A DNA stretch of 64,000 bases from an uncultured Clostridia bacterium (GCA_949282385.1 CASDOP010000012.1:53949-117948), one strand, 5' to 3'; shown: positions 1 to 7,824, numbered from the stretch's first letter. Numbers and translations are program-made. Notes: generated by a model not told the origin, from the letters alone.

Positions 1-661
1 AAGAAGTAATATTTATTCTACTATTTTCAATAAGTCTATGCGAAGGAAAATCCGAAACTTCTAGTTTTTCACATTCCTTTATTTTTTGTTCATCAATAAT
101 TTGGAACACCTTCTTTTTACTGTGGCACTTTGGACATTCGCTTACCATTACAATAGTTTCATTGTTTACAATATCACGATGAGGTGTTGGATTATAGTAC
201 TCAGGTTGTGAAAATCCATTTTCTCCCTCAGGATCAAAATGCAACTTACTAATATAATTCTTTATACCGCAACACTTTGTTGCATACAATTCCATAATTT
301 CTGAACGACAGTTTTCTTTAATCGTTTTAAAATAGTCAAGTAATTTAGCAAAATCTATTTTTGTAAATAACACTTTGACCACATCAAAAGTATAATTATC
401 AATATCGCAGCCAATAAATTTAATATCATTTTCAGCTGCAGCTAACCCAAATGCATTAGACCCAAAAAATGGATCACATACGACACTATTTTTTTTAGCA
501 ATCTTCCCAATAATTTTTGATGCTATATTCGAAGATTTTCTCCCTTTAAAATTGAAAGTGTGAGTACATGTATTACTTACACTATTTTCAGCATCATGAA
601 TTGCTAAAATAGCATCTCTAACTTTCTGCTTAGTAGAAGTATTATTCATTACATTTTCCAT
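1..661 (-). CDS. Adenine-specific DNA methylase with Zn ribbon, partial
   Basis: Incomplete: 220 codons are visible from the ATG at 661 and the frame stays open to the window edge. Translation shows a SAM-binding motif DPFFGSNAFGLAAAEN near residue 60 followed by GCDID, the usual Asp-Pro-Phe-x-Gly-Ser loop of DNA methylases, and later CPKCHSKKK, half of a zinc ribbon. Motif I placed early plus a zinc ribbon resembles the COG1743 adenine methylase group. It starts 13 bases after the XRE regulator and should be co-transcribed with it, a usual arrangement for restriction-modification or orphan methylase cargo. The target-recognition part and any nuclease lie outside the window. Confidence 0.75.
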   Translation of the reverse strand, partial: MENVMNNTSTKQKVRDAILAIHDAENSVSNTCTHTFNFKGRKSSNIASKIIGKIAKKNSVVCDPFFGSNAFGLAAAENDIKFIGCDIDNYTFDVVKVLFTKIDFAKLLDYFKTIKENCRSEIMELYATKCCGIKNYISKLHFDPEGENGFSQPEYYNPTPHRDIVNNETIVMVSECPKCHSKKKVFQIIDEQKIKECEKLEVSDFPSHRLIENSRINITS

Positions 662-674
662 AACTAGCCCACCC

Positions 675-1187
675 TTATCTTAATAATTTAAATGTTTCTA
701 CGCCAAAACACTTAGCTATATAGTCTAATTTTTGAACAGGTATTTGTCTTCCATTTTTTCTACGCTTATAAGACTTTAACGCATCAATTGATATGATGTC
801 CCCATCAACAAACCTTGCCGGCAGAACATTACCATTATTTAAAAAATCTAATATTTCCGCCTCATTTAATAATTGTCTCTGATTACAAAGCGTTAAAAAA
901 TTCTTCATGAAAATCTTATGTGACGAATTATATTCAAAATATGGTGTTATAAAGCTTGTATTAGCTTCAAACAAATCTGAAGTATGAACACCTAATTTAT
1001 CACAAAATGAATCTAATAGTTTTAATCTCGGATATGTTTTCCTCTGATGCCAAGATTTTAATGTCGATAAACAAATTCCAGTTAGTTGTGATAGCTCTTT
1101 TAAAGATAAGACCTTAATCACCTGCAATCGCGTAATATTATCCGCAATAATTTTACGACTATCATCCATGATTACCCTCATTGCCAT
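675..1187 (-). CDS. XRE-family regulator with two HTH halves
   Basis: 170 residues. The N-terminal part has a classic XRE helix-turn-helix (LKELSQLTGICLSTLKSW, about residues 29-46) followed by a C-terminal segment with a second HTH-like stretch ending GVETFKLLR, so the protein may be an internal duplication. ATG at 1187 is used; internal Met codons at residues 3 and 7 are possible starts. It is upstream of the methylase and in the same direction, so it is probably the controller of that pair. An inverted repeat overlapping its promoter (1206-1233) would suit autoregulation. AT-rich like the methylase. Confidence 0.75.
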   Translation of the reverse strand: MAMRVIMDDSRKIIADNITRLQVIKVLSLKELSQLTGICLSTLKSWHQRKTYPRLKLLDSFCDKLGVHTSDLFEANTSFITPYFEYNSSHKIFMKNFLTLCNQRQLLNEAEILDFLNNGNVLPARFVDGDIISIDALKSYKRRKNGRQIPVQKLDYIAKCFGVETFKLLR

Positions 1188-1205
1188 ATCAATCTTTACA
1201 CTGTT

Positions 1206-1233
1206 ATTTTAGCACTTAATTGATTTGTGTTAA
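1206..1233 (-). promoter_or_regulatory. Promoter and possible operator of the XRE-methylase pair
   Basis: Read on the minus strand: TTAACA (1228-1233), 16 bases, TAAAAT (1206-1211). The imperfect inverted repeat TTAGCAC/GTGTTAA (1209-1215, 1227-1233) overlaps both boxes, a natural position for an autoregulatory XRE operator. Operator function is inferred. Confidence 0.45.
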
Positions 1234-1402
1234 ATGTACTCTAAATATCTTTTTTTATTGTAAAACGCTATGGTTTTGTAAAAATGAAAAATAAACAATC
1301 GAATATTAGACCTGTTATAATAGCTCGAAATTTTACTTGAACATTATTTTACATATTGTTTTATAACCCAATAAAGCAACCTTTATAAAATAACAAAAAA
1401 GC

Positions 1403-1442
1403 CCTATAAAAGAATGACTTGAAATAGTCATTCTTTTATAGG
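1403..1442 (-). terminator. Terminator of the 405-residue HTH protein gene
   Basis: Perfect 17-bp stem (1403-1419 with 1426-1442) and a 6-base loop; on the minus strand it is followed by a T-run (GGCTTTTTTG). It lies 135 bases past the stop of the leftward gene ending at 1577. The rest of 1188-1576 is AT-rich and shows no gene beyond the promoter at 1206-1233. Confidence 0.8.
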
Positions 1443-1576
1443 ACTAGTGATTTGTCTATAAATATATTTAAATACTTAGATTATAGCGAAAACAGATTAC
1501 AACAACTTTTGCAATTCATTTTACTGTCTGCTTCTATTCAAATGACAGTTACAGCATCGATATTACGGGGCTGGTT

Positions 1577-2794
1577 TTATTTGTTTTTCCTTGCTACAAA
1601 GTTACGGGTGACTGTGTTTGTGCGTTTTACGGGCGGTTTGAAGGGTGCTTTAAGTTCGGGGTGAATTGTAATAAACTTTTTGAAGCGGTCTATAATGCGC
1701 TGCCGTGCGTGGGGAAACAACACGCTGTCGCGGTACTCCGCAACGGTCATACCCCTCGCCTGCGCTGCCTTTTCGATGGCTTTATAGAAACCTTCGCTCG
1801 GCTTACTGTCTTTAAGACCGAACTTTCTGACTACCCTTTCGACCTCCTCTTCAAGCGCCATAAATAGCTGCTTTGCCCTGTCCGTAAGCCCTGCTATGTG
1901 CTTTTTATAGAGCTGATAGCTGTACTTTGATAAGCTTTCCTTAGGCAGCTTTTTTACATAGTTTTTATCGTGCAGCATTGTATAGACAGCCAGAAAACAG
2001 AACTTTATCAGCCGTTCCTGTCCGCGCAGAATGAAGATATAGCGCATCTGCATTTCATTCGGGATGGTGAGCAGAAAATCATAGACATATACGTCCGTGA
2101 AGCTGTCGCATTTGCCCGTACGCATGAATCGGTTATATTCCATGAGCGCGCGTATTTCTATGTCTGACCTGTCGCCGTTGTCGAGCATATCGTACTCTAT
2201 TTTGTCTTCGATAATCCTCATTCGACGCGATATATATGCCTCCGAACGCCCAATTATGGCGGCTATCTGCTTTTGATTCAGGTGCTTTTCCGCGCTGTAT
2301 ATGTAGATATCCAGGTCCTCGTCCGAAAGCCCGTTCAGAACTCTTTCAAGGTCAAGCGCGTTTATCCAGAACTTCTCGTGGTCGAACCTGTCCCTTTCGG
2401 ACATGACGACGTAGAAGGGGTTTATCAGTCTGCCTTCCTTTGATATATTGAACTCCAACTGCTGCTCTTCAAAACGGTTTACCTTGAAATCTTCCTTATC
2501 CTTTTCGCACAGTTTGTTCCATTGTTCGAGAGTTACCTCCACGCTCTTTTTCGACACGTGCTCGTCATATACCTTAACATACTTATCGCCTACCTTCTGC
2601 GTATGCGAGGTAAAATAGCTCTCCATATAATAGTAATGATAATAGCCCTCTCGCTCGCACGGGACGAGCCTGCGATTGAGAAGGTATGGAGAATAATAGC
2701 CGAACTCACGCACGAACGGCGGCTTTTTCTGCTTTTTTATGTGGGTGGGACGAAACCTGAACACCTTGTCGTCGCTGTAATATTCGTCGTTCAT
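1577..2794 (-). CDS. Unknown element protein with sigma-like HTH
   Basis: 405 residues, not assigned to a family. The first 70 residues are rich in Tyr and basic residues. A helix-turn-helix resembling sigma region 4 or ParB-type HTH is visible around residues 170-195 (LNQKQIAAIIGRSEAYISRR). The rest is mixed alpha-helical with a basic C-terminus and no membrane segments. It is divergent from the DUF6291-like and relaxase genes, separated by a 337-base spacer, which suits a replication, regulatory or copy-control role in the mobile element. Start ATG at 2794 is the first in frame. Confidence 0.6.
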   Translation of the reverse strand: MNDEYYSDDKVFRFRPTHIKKQKKPPFVREFGYYSPYLLNRRLVPCEREGYYHYYYMESYFTSHTQKVGDKYVKVYDEHVSKKSVEVTLEQWNKLCEKDKEDFKVNRFEEQQLEFNISKEGRLINPFYVVMSERDRFDHEKFWINALDLERVLNGLSDEDLDIYIYSAEKHLNQKQIAAIIGRSEAYISRRMRIIEDKIEYDMLDNGDRSDIEIRALMEYNRFMRTGKCDSFTDVYVYDFLLTIPNEMQMRYIFILRGQERLIKFCFLAVYTMLHDKNYVKKLPKESLSKYSYQLYKKHIAGLTDRAKQLFMALEEEVERVVRKFGLKDSKPSEGFYKAIEKAAQARGMTVAEYRDSVLFPHARQRIIDRFKKFITIHPELKAPFKPPVKRTNTVTRNFVARKNK

Positions 2795-2972
2795 GCCCTT
2801 ATTTTAGCACAGTAAATATGACAGGTTTGGGCATGTTTAAAAAATTTTTTAACTTTTTTTGCTTTTTCTGAAATTTTGGGTAAAAAAATAATCTACTTAT
2901 ATATAAGGGGGTGTACAGCACTCATTTAACGAGAGGCTTGCGCCAGCTCAATAACTTAATACAGACGAATTT

Positions 2973-3008
2973 AAGTGCGGCGGTTGCTTTAAGGCAACCG
3001 CCGCACTT
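2973..3008 (+). terminator. GC-rich hairpin before the element operon
   Basis: 15-bp perfect stem (2973-2987 with 2994-3008), 6-base loop, followed by a short T-rich stretch. It sits in the 2795-3131 spacer, upstream of the rightward element genes, so it may be a terminator or attenuator of their leader, or a replication or transfer site. Besides this and the tiny frame at 3042, the spacer holds no other gene. Confidence 0.5.
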
Positions 3009-3041
3009 TTACGTGCAAAAATCAAGGAGGAAACCAAGAAA

Positions 3042-3065
3042 ATGCAGACAATCAGACCGCCATAA
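3042..3065 (+). other. Possible 7-codon leader peptide MQTIRPP
   Basis: A strong AAGGAGG sits 10 bases before an ATG that opens a 7-codon frame ending Pro-Pro-stop. It follows the 2973-3008 hairpin and precedes the DUF6291-like gene by 66 bases. A leader peptide is an inference; a remnant of a lost gene's start is equally possible. Confidence 0.25.
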
Positions 3066-3131
3066 TATGGATTAACCCCGTAATATATGGCAACCAATTG
3101 AGATTTAACGAAGAATTTTTAAGGAGGAAAA

Positions 3132-3767
3132 ATGAAAACCAGATTTATATTTTACTTATCTTATGCCGACATTATCGGCGAAATGACCGACACGGAAGCA
3201 GGCGCATTTATAAAGAAGCTGTGCCGCTTTGTGTTTATGGATGAACAGCCCGACGACGGCACCGCGGACAAGGTTACAAGCATTTTAATACTTTTAAGCG
3301 AGGAGCTGAAAAGCGAAAATGTGCCGAGAAGGAGGGAAAAATCGTTTACGTTTTTAAGAGTTTACGCAAACCTCTTCTACTCTCTGAATGACACAAAGGC
3401 GGGGCTTTTAATAAAAGCGATATGCGACTTTATGTTCGGCGGCAACAGGACGGAAGGCAAGGACTTAAAGAAAGTTTCGGGCTATTTTAATATATTGAAG
3501 AAAGAGCTTACGAAGAATAAAAATAAGGCCGAGGCAAGAAAGAAGCCTTACAGCATAACGAGGATATACCGCGATTTCCCTGATATTACAAAGCTTTCCG
3601 AACCAGACAAAGCACTTGCCGACAAGGTGAATATGCGCGAACTGTATGAATATATCGCCACGGACAAAACTTTGCAGGGCGAGCCGCTTGCGGATATTAT
3701 ACGAATGTATATTGACGAACAGCGTTGGAAGAAAAACGAGGTACCGAAGAATTATGACCAGGATTAA
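3132..3767 (+). CDS. DUF6291-like mobile-element protein, internally duplicated
   Basis: 211 residues. Two related halves are visible: FYLSYADIIGEMTDTEAGAF near residues 6-25 and YANLFYSLNDTKAGLLIKAI near residues 77-97, each followed by a Phe-rich helix and a charged helix. This pattern resembles DUF6291 proteins of phages and mobile elements, whose role is not established. The C-terminus is helical and charged. An AGGAGG lies 5 bases before the ATG. It precedes the relaxase gene with a folded, probably non-coding, region in between. Confidence 0.6.
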   Translation: MKTRFIFYLSYADIIGEMTDTEAGAFIKKLCRFVFMDEQPDDGTADKVTSILILLSEELKSENVPRRREKSFTFLRVYANLFYSLNDTKAGLLIKAICDFMFGGNRTEGKDLKKVSGYFNILKKELTKNKNKAEARKKPYSITRIYRDFPDITKLSEPDKALADKVNMRELYEYIATDKTLQGEPLADIIRMYIDEQRWKKNEVPKNYDQD

Positions 3768-3815
3768 CCGCGGAAATTTCAGCGCATTTGTACAACATTA
3801 TTTTTTATCAGGGCT

Positions 3816-4134
3816 CCCGAAAAAGATTGCGAAGCAAGATTTTTTGGGAAAAGGAGATGATGGTTTTAATATGGTCAAAGCGGGCGGAAATGCGCACGCT
3901 TTACAAACAAAAAACCATCAGCGACGCAGCAGGCTAAGAAAATGCAGTTTTACTGCATTTTCATCTTTTGAAGTCTTTGTTGGAAATAGTCACGCGTCAG
4001 ACGAGGAGCCAGCGCAAATGACGACGGGAGCGTACAATGAAGTACGTGACCGAGGAATGCGCAACGGCGACGAAGTATCACGCGATGGATATTTCCAACT
4101 TACGGAGGGCGGCCAGAGGCCGCCCTCCTATTTT
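3816..4134 (+). ncRNA. Putative structured RNA or leader ahead of the relaxase
   Basis: The 380-base gap between the DUF6291-like and relaxase genes is packed with nested inverted repeats: 3816-3848 (CCC-AAAAA-TTGC stem), 3858-3867 with 3911-3920 (10 bp) enclosing a hairpin at 3877-3902, 3939-3947 with 3953-3961 (9 bp), and 3980-3988 with 4090-4098 (9 bp) enclosing a GCGCA/TGCGC stem and a CGTAC/GTACG hairpin. It ends in a terminator (4104-4134). No known RNA class was recognised. It could be a cis-acting leader, a trans-acting RNA, or the transfer origin. Confidence 0.5.
4104..4134 (+). terminator. Terminator or attenuator directly before the relaxase
   Basis: Perfect 11-bp GC-only-rich stem (4104-4114 with 4118-4128), 3-base loop, then TATTTT. 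It ends about 8 bases before the GAGGTGA ribosome site of the relaxase, so read-through would be needed for relaxase expression from upstream promoters, unless it marks the end of the RNA at 3816. Confidence 0.75.
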
Positions 4135-4148
4135 AATGAGGTGAAAGT

Positions 4149-5483
4149 ATGAGCAGCGCTCCCGTTATATTTGACATTGCCTATACTCCGCCAAAGCTCA
4201 AACGCAGCTCATCGGCAAAGGACATTGCAAAGCACACAAAGGAGCGCGCCTTTTACACTATGACGGGCGACGGCGACACCATTTTGCGGTATATGACGCG
4301 TGAAGGCAAAATCTGCGGCGAGAGACAGAAGAAGCTGACAATTTTAGAATACCTGCAAAAGTCCACGGGTGTATTCAACGGCGAAGGAATGATTTCAAAG
4401 GAAGAGCTTGCCGAAATGAAATTCCGTGCGAGAAGCGGCGACAAAAACATCTGGCATGGCTTTATCTCCTTCGACGAGGAGCACTCGGCAAAGATTGACA
4501 GTCCCGAAAAGTGCACAGAGCTCATCCGCCGCACCTTTCCTCAATTCTTTAAAGAGAGCGAATTGGAGCCTGACAATATGGATCTTATGTGCTCCCTCCA
4601 CCTCGACAGACCGACGCACCTGCACATTCACTTTGTCTTCTGGGAGAAGGAACCGAAGATTAAAAACCAACGCGCGGCAGGATACAAGTACCGCGCCAGA
4701 GGGCGAATCAAACCCGAGGCGATTGCCGCAATGACAGAACGTTTAAACTCGCTTGCGCTGGGCGACGAACTGACTTTGAAAAAGGCTGACAAGTACGCTT
4801 CTTTCAAAAGGTCAAAAGAGGGGATGCAGGCCTTTTACCGCGACCGATCGGAGAGAGAAATACGAAGGCTTGCAAGGGACTTGCCAGAAAGCTGCTCTTT
4901 CAGGTACGGCGACGACGATTTGCAACCCTTCCGCAAGCGCATTGACGAAATTGTGTATAAGCTGCTGCTCTGCGACCGACGGCTATTTGAAAAGCACGAC
5001 GATTTTCTTGAACTTATCAACAAAAAGCAGAAGGAGCTTGAAGGCATTATGGGCAGGAAATACGCGGACAAACTTGCCACGGACAGAAGCTATATGCGAC
5101 CGCCCTTTGTCGGCAGCAGCGACCTTAAAAAGATTAAGACATTAGAGCGGTTGAAATGGGACTATAACCGCAGGCTGGGCGACATTGTACTGTGCGAGGC
5201 GAAGAAGGTCAGAGAGCACACCTACAAATACAATACACGCTTCAAGCGAAGAGCAAACGACAAGCGACTGCGGCGCAATATTCTCTTTTCGGAGAGGAGA
5301 CTTTCAAAGGACTTTGAGGGACTTTTTTCGTCCCTCTTTTCTTTATTCTTTACGGAGATGAAGGGCTACCCCTCCCGCCTTGCCGAAATCGAGCAAGAGA
5401 TGAAAGAGGACAGACAAAACGAAATAGCCGAGGACAAGTCCTCGGCACAAAATAAAAATTCTAAATATGATTGGGGGAAATAA
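4149..5483 (+). CDS. MobL-type relaxase
   Basis: 444 residues. Relaxases nick the transfer origin and stay linked to the 5' DNA end. The metal-binding triad is visible as HLHIHF near residues 157-162, preceded by the two acidic stretches and the FISFDEE segment typical of MobL/MobP relaxases; an N-terminal Tyr-containing segment (FDIAYTPPK) carries a candidate catalytic tyrosine. The C-terminal 200 residues are charged, basic and helical. GAGGTGA precedes the ATG by 4 bases. With no coupling protein or channel in view, the element would borrow a helper's conjugation machinery. Confidence 0.8.
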   Translation: MSSAPVIFDIAYTPPKLKRSSSAKDIAKHTKERAFYTMTGDGDTILRYMTREGKICGERQKKLTILEYLQKSTGVFNGEGMISKEELAEMKFRARSGDKNIWHGFISFDEEHSAKIDSPEKCTELIRRTFPQFFKESELEPDNMDLMCSLHLDRPTHLHIHFVFWEKEPKIKNQRAAGYKYRARGRIKPEAIAAMTERLNSLALGDELTLKKADKYASFKRSKEGMQAFYRDRSEREIRRLARDLPESCSFRYGDDDLQPFRKRIDEIVYKLLLCDRRLFEKHDDFLELINKKQKELEGIMGRKYADKLATDRSYMRPPFVGSSDLKKIKTLERLKWDYNRRLGDIVLCEAKKVREHTYKYNTRFKRRANDKRLRRNILFSERRLSKDFEGLFSSLFSLFFTEMKGYPSRLAEIEQEMKEDRQNEIAEDKSSAQNKNSKYDWGK

Positions 5484-5555
5484 TTTGCGCGTACCTATTG
5501 CTTTTACCAAAAAAGTATGGTAGTATTTTACGCACAATTAACCTACAGGAGGTAT

Positions 5556-6794
5556 ATGACAGATAAAGAATTAGAAACGATATTGAATGCAATCAAGTAC
5601 GTTCCCGACGAAAGCGAGAGAGATGAGGCAACCCGCCTTATTTTAAAAGCTGCGTCGGAGAGCATAACGCTGGAAAGGCTTAAAGCCATTACGGCGAAGG
5701 AAGAAAGAAAGACAGTTGTTAAAAAAGTCGGGGCAGACAAATTTATTAAATTCACTAAACAGGAGATAAATTCTATGCCAGACTATTTGAGAAAATTATT
5801 TACCATCAACGACAAAATTGTAACCTACCGCGTGACCAAAGACGGATACTATCAGGCGAGATACCGCAGAGACGGATACTGCGTGGAAGTCGCCTCTAAG
5901 GACTTCAACACCATGAAGCGAAAGTTCCTCGATAAATTCGCCGAGGTCGAGCGCGAAAGGCTCAACCACAAATACCCCGTCTTTAAAGAGCTTATAGACG
6001 AATGGCTTAAAATCAAAAGGCGGACGGTAAAGGAATCGACCTACAAGAGCTATTACGACATTATCTACACGCACGTCGTGCCGAGGTTCGGACATCTTCA
6101 CGTAAATGAAATAACGCGTAAGGATGTTCAGGATTTCCTGTTTGGCCTTACAGATGAAGGCAAACTGCGCACGGCGGAGAAGCTAAAAGTGCTTATGAGC
6201 GCAATGTTTGAAGTAATCTGCGACGACTACGACATAAAGTCGCCTATGCGCAAGATTGTGCTTTCGCACTATGAGGTAAAAAAGGGCAACGCATTCACCA
6301 AAGCCGAAGAAAAGCGCATTGTGGACTTCTGCACACGCAATACTCAATATATCGCCCATTCCGGACTTCTTCTACTGCTCTACACGGGAATGCGCGTGGG
6401 CGAAATAAAGAGTATGCAGTACGACGGCAAATACATAACCTGCGAGTCCGAAAAGACGAGAAAGGGCTATGCGGCGGTCATAAGAAAAATACCCGTATCG
6501 CCTATGCTCAAAAGGGTGCTGCACCTGATTGATTTTAATCAGGCAAAAGCGGTAAGCACCTTTACGATAAGGGATGCGCTCAAACGCATTTTCCCCGACA
6601 GGCACGTCCACGAGCTTCGCTATACCTTCATAACAAGGGCAAAAGAGTGCGGGTGCAATCCCGAAGTTGTGATGAAGTGGGTAGGTCATGAATTTGACGC
6701 AGATGTAAAGACCAGCCGAGTTGACAGAGGCTATACCGACTACTCGGAAGAATATTTAATGCAAGAAATTAACAAAATTGACTATATTTTGTAA
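5556..6794 (+). CDS. Tyrosine recombinase (integrase)
   Basis: 412 residues when started at the ATG at 5556, chosen because of an AGGAGG 5 bases upstream; an earlier ATG at 5517 lacks a ribosome site. An extra 80-residue N-terminal segment precedes an AP2-like DNA-binding region (residues about 80-125), a SAM-like core-binding domain (about 130-220) and the catalytic domain with GMRVGE, HELRYTF, WVGHE and a C-terminal tyrosine cluster (RGYTDYSEEY). It should integrate the element at the adjacent tRNA-Leu. A terminator follows at 6880. Confidence 0.88.
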   Translation: MTDKELETILNAIKYVPDESERDEATRLILKAASESITLERLKAITAKEERKTVVKKVGADKFIKFTKQEINSMPDYLRKLFTINDKIVTYRVTKDGYYQARYRRDGYCVEVASKDFNTMKRKFLDKFAEVERERLNHKYPVFKELIDEWLKIKRRTVKESTYKSYYDIIYTHVVPRFGHLHVNEITRKDVQDFLFGLTDEGKLRTAEKLKVLMSAMFEVICDDYDIKSPMRKIVLSHYEVKKGNAFTKAEEKRIVDFCTRNTQYIAHSGLLLLLYTGMRVGEIKSMQYDGKYITCESEKTRKGYAAVIRKIPVSPMLKRVLHLIDFNQAKAVSTFTIRDALKRIFPDRHVHELRYTFITRAKECGCNPEVVMKWVGHEFDADVKTSRVDRGYTDYSEEYLMQEINKIDYIL

Positions 6795-6879
6795 TTTACA
6801 ATCAAATTGACAGAAAAACGCTTATTTTTAGGCAAATATGGCAAGTTTTCACTTCCCAATTTCTTCCCAAAGGTAACAA

Positions 6880-6913
6880 AAATGGGAGAAACCATCAAAA
6901 GTTCCTCCCATTT
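6880..6913 (+). terminator. Terminator of the integrase gene
   Basis: 9-bp stem AAATGGGAG (6880-6888) with CTCCCATTT (6905-6913) and a 16-base loop, followed by a T-rich tract, 86 bases after the integrase stop. Confidence 0.65.
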
Positions 6914-6991
6914 CTTAATTTGAGATAAGCCGAAACCCTTAAAAGGGCACCCTCGGCTTGGCGTCGGGCTTTTGCCCTCGCACGGACTCGC

Positions 6992-7015
6992 ACGGACTTA
7001 AATAAGTCCGTTTTT
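6992..7015 (+). terminator. Second hairpin after the integrase
   Basis: 8-bp stem ACGGACTT/AAGTCCGT (6992-6999, 7004-7011) with TTTTT right after it. It is preceded by a direct repeat of the 5' arm (CGCACGGACT twice). Rightward orientation, so a backup terminator at the element end. Confidence 0.6.
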
Positions 7016-7027
7016 GCCTCAAAATAG

Positions 7028-7059
7028 CGAAAAAACACCCAAAAATGAGTGTTTTTTCG
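7028..7059 (-). terminator. Terminator of tRNA-Leu
   Basis: 11-bp stem (7028-7038 with 7049-7059) starting one base past the tRNA-Leu CCA end; the stem itself supplies the T-run on the minus strand. Confidence 0.65.
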
Positions 7060-7060
7060 T

Positions 7061-7147
7061 TGGTGCCCGAGATCGGACTTGAACCGATACGGATGTTACT
7101 CCTCAGGATTTTAAGTCCTGTGCGTCTGCCGATTCCGCCACTCGGGC
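7061..7147 (-). tRNA. tRNA-Leu (UAA)
   Basis: 87 bases with encoded CCA. Acceptor stem GCCCGAG pairs with CTCGGGC; the anticodon loop CUUAAAA gives UAA (template bases 7111-7113); there is a long class II variable arm, and GGTTCAAGTCC forms the T-arm. The 3' end faces the integrase, making it the probable integration site. Confidence 0.95.
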
Positions 7148-7210
7148 ATGTGTTTTTGTTAAGTTTTCAGTTTTTTTGTTAAATATTTGTTAGTTTCTAT
7201 CTGCCAAAAA

Positions 7211-7275
7211 TTTTAAGTCCCTTGCGTCTGCCGATTCCGCCACACAAGCGCGTAGTTTTGTTAAGTTTTCAGTTT
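7211..7275 (-). pseudogene. Duplicated 5' half of a tRNA-Leu gene
   Basis: This 65-base stretch repeats 7109-7173 at a spacing of 102 bases: the tRNA-Leu 5' half from the anticodon loop through the acceptor strand and about 25 bases upstream. The acceptor strand has diverged (GCTTGTG in place of GCCCGAG) and there is no T-arm or 3' half, so it cannot fold as a tRNA. The break is in the anticodon loop. The 310-base gap 7148-7458 holds only this and the tRNA-Cys terminator. Confidence 0.75.
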
Positions 7276-7421
7276 ATCCGTAAAAAAATTATTCTTCCCG
7301 ATAAACCTTTATGCACCCGACGGCAGAACGCAACTCTAAGATGTTTGCAACACATGAAATCGGCTGCGCCGTGCAGGTTGAAAAGTATAAAAAACTTAAA
7401 AACAAAGACTGAACAAAAAAT

Positions 7422-7457
7422 AAAAGTGCTTTAAGCGACAGCGCTTAAAGCACTTTT
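7422..7457 (-). terminator. Terminator of the tRNA Val-Gly-Cys operon
   Basis: 16-bp perfect stem (7422-7437 with 7442-7457), 4-base loop; T-rich continuation on the minus strand, immediately after the tRNA-Cys CCA. Confidence 0.85.
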
Positions 7458-7458
7458 C

Positions 7459-7533
7459 TGGAGGCGCCACCCGGATTTGAACCGGGGAATCAGGGCTTTG
7501 CAGGCCCTTGCCTTACCTCTTGGCTATAGCGCC
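7459..7533 (-). tRNA. tRNA-Cys (GCA)
   Basis: 75 bases with encoded CCA. Acceptor GGCGCTA pairs with TGGCGCC allowing G-U pairs, the anticodon loop CUGCAAA gives GCA, and GGTTCAAATCC forms the T-arm. Last gene of a three-tRNA leftward operon. Confidence 0.93.
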
Positions 7534-7623
7534 ATAACCTCACTTTGAAAGTGAAGCCTTTTGCACGCTCAAACCATCCGATTGCTGTTGCATGCATATA
7601 AAAAAATAGTGCGGTTGAATTGG

Positions 7624-7698
7624 TGGAGCGGGAAACGAGATTCGAACCCGCGACATTCACCTTGGCAAGGTGACGCTCTACCACTGAGCCATTCCCGC
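7624..7698 (-). tRNA. tRNA-Gly (GCC)
   Basis: 75 bases with encoded CCA; acceptor GCGGGAA, anticodon stem-loop CACCTTGCCAAGGTG giving GCC, and a GGTTCGAATC T-arm. Middle gene of the operon. Confidence 0.95.
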
Positions 7699-7724
7699 AT
7701 AATATTCATCCGCACTATCTTTAC

Positions 7725-7800
7725 TGGTGGGAGCTACAGGGCTCGAACCTGTGACCCACTGCTTGTAGGGCAGTTGCTCTCCCAACTGAGCTAAGCTCCC
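7725..7800 (-). tRNA. tRNA-Val (UAC), unusual C33
   Basis: 76 bases with encoded CCA; acceptor GGGAGCT/AGCTCCC, D-arm GCTC-AGTTGGGA-GAGC, T-arm ACAGG-TTCGAGC-CCTGT. The anticodon stem ACUGC/GCAGU leaves loop CCUACAA, so the anticodon is UAC but position 33 reads C where U is nearly universal. Otherwise intact. Confidence 0.9.
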
Positions 7801-7824
7801 GAACGCTTAAATAATATACCAAAT

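Larger units (their letters stand above)
1..7060. mobile_element. Putative integrative mobilizable element, left end outside window
   Basis: Seen: a tyrosine integrase (5556-6794) lies directly before the 3' end of a tRNA-Leu gene, with a MobL-type relaxase (4149-5483), a DUF6291-like protein, an HTH protein, an XRE regulator and a DNA methylase further left. Known: integrase beside a tRNA 3' end plus a relaxase without a conjugation channel defines integrative mobilizable elements. Inference: the element ends at the tRNA-Leu 3' end near 7060; the other attachment repeat lies left of position 1. The first 1.3 kb is much richer in A and T than the rest, as expected of recently acquired cargo. 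Confidence 0.7.

Noticed and set aside
3646..4152. 168-residue frame across the gap before the relaxase
   Set aside because: It starts inside the DUF6291-like gene in another frame, has no ribosome site, and runs through the hairpins and terminator; composition is not protein-like.
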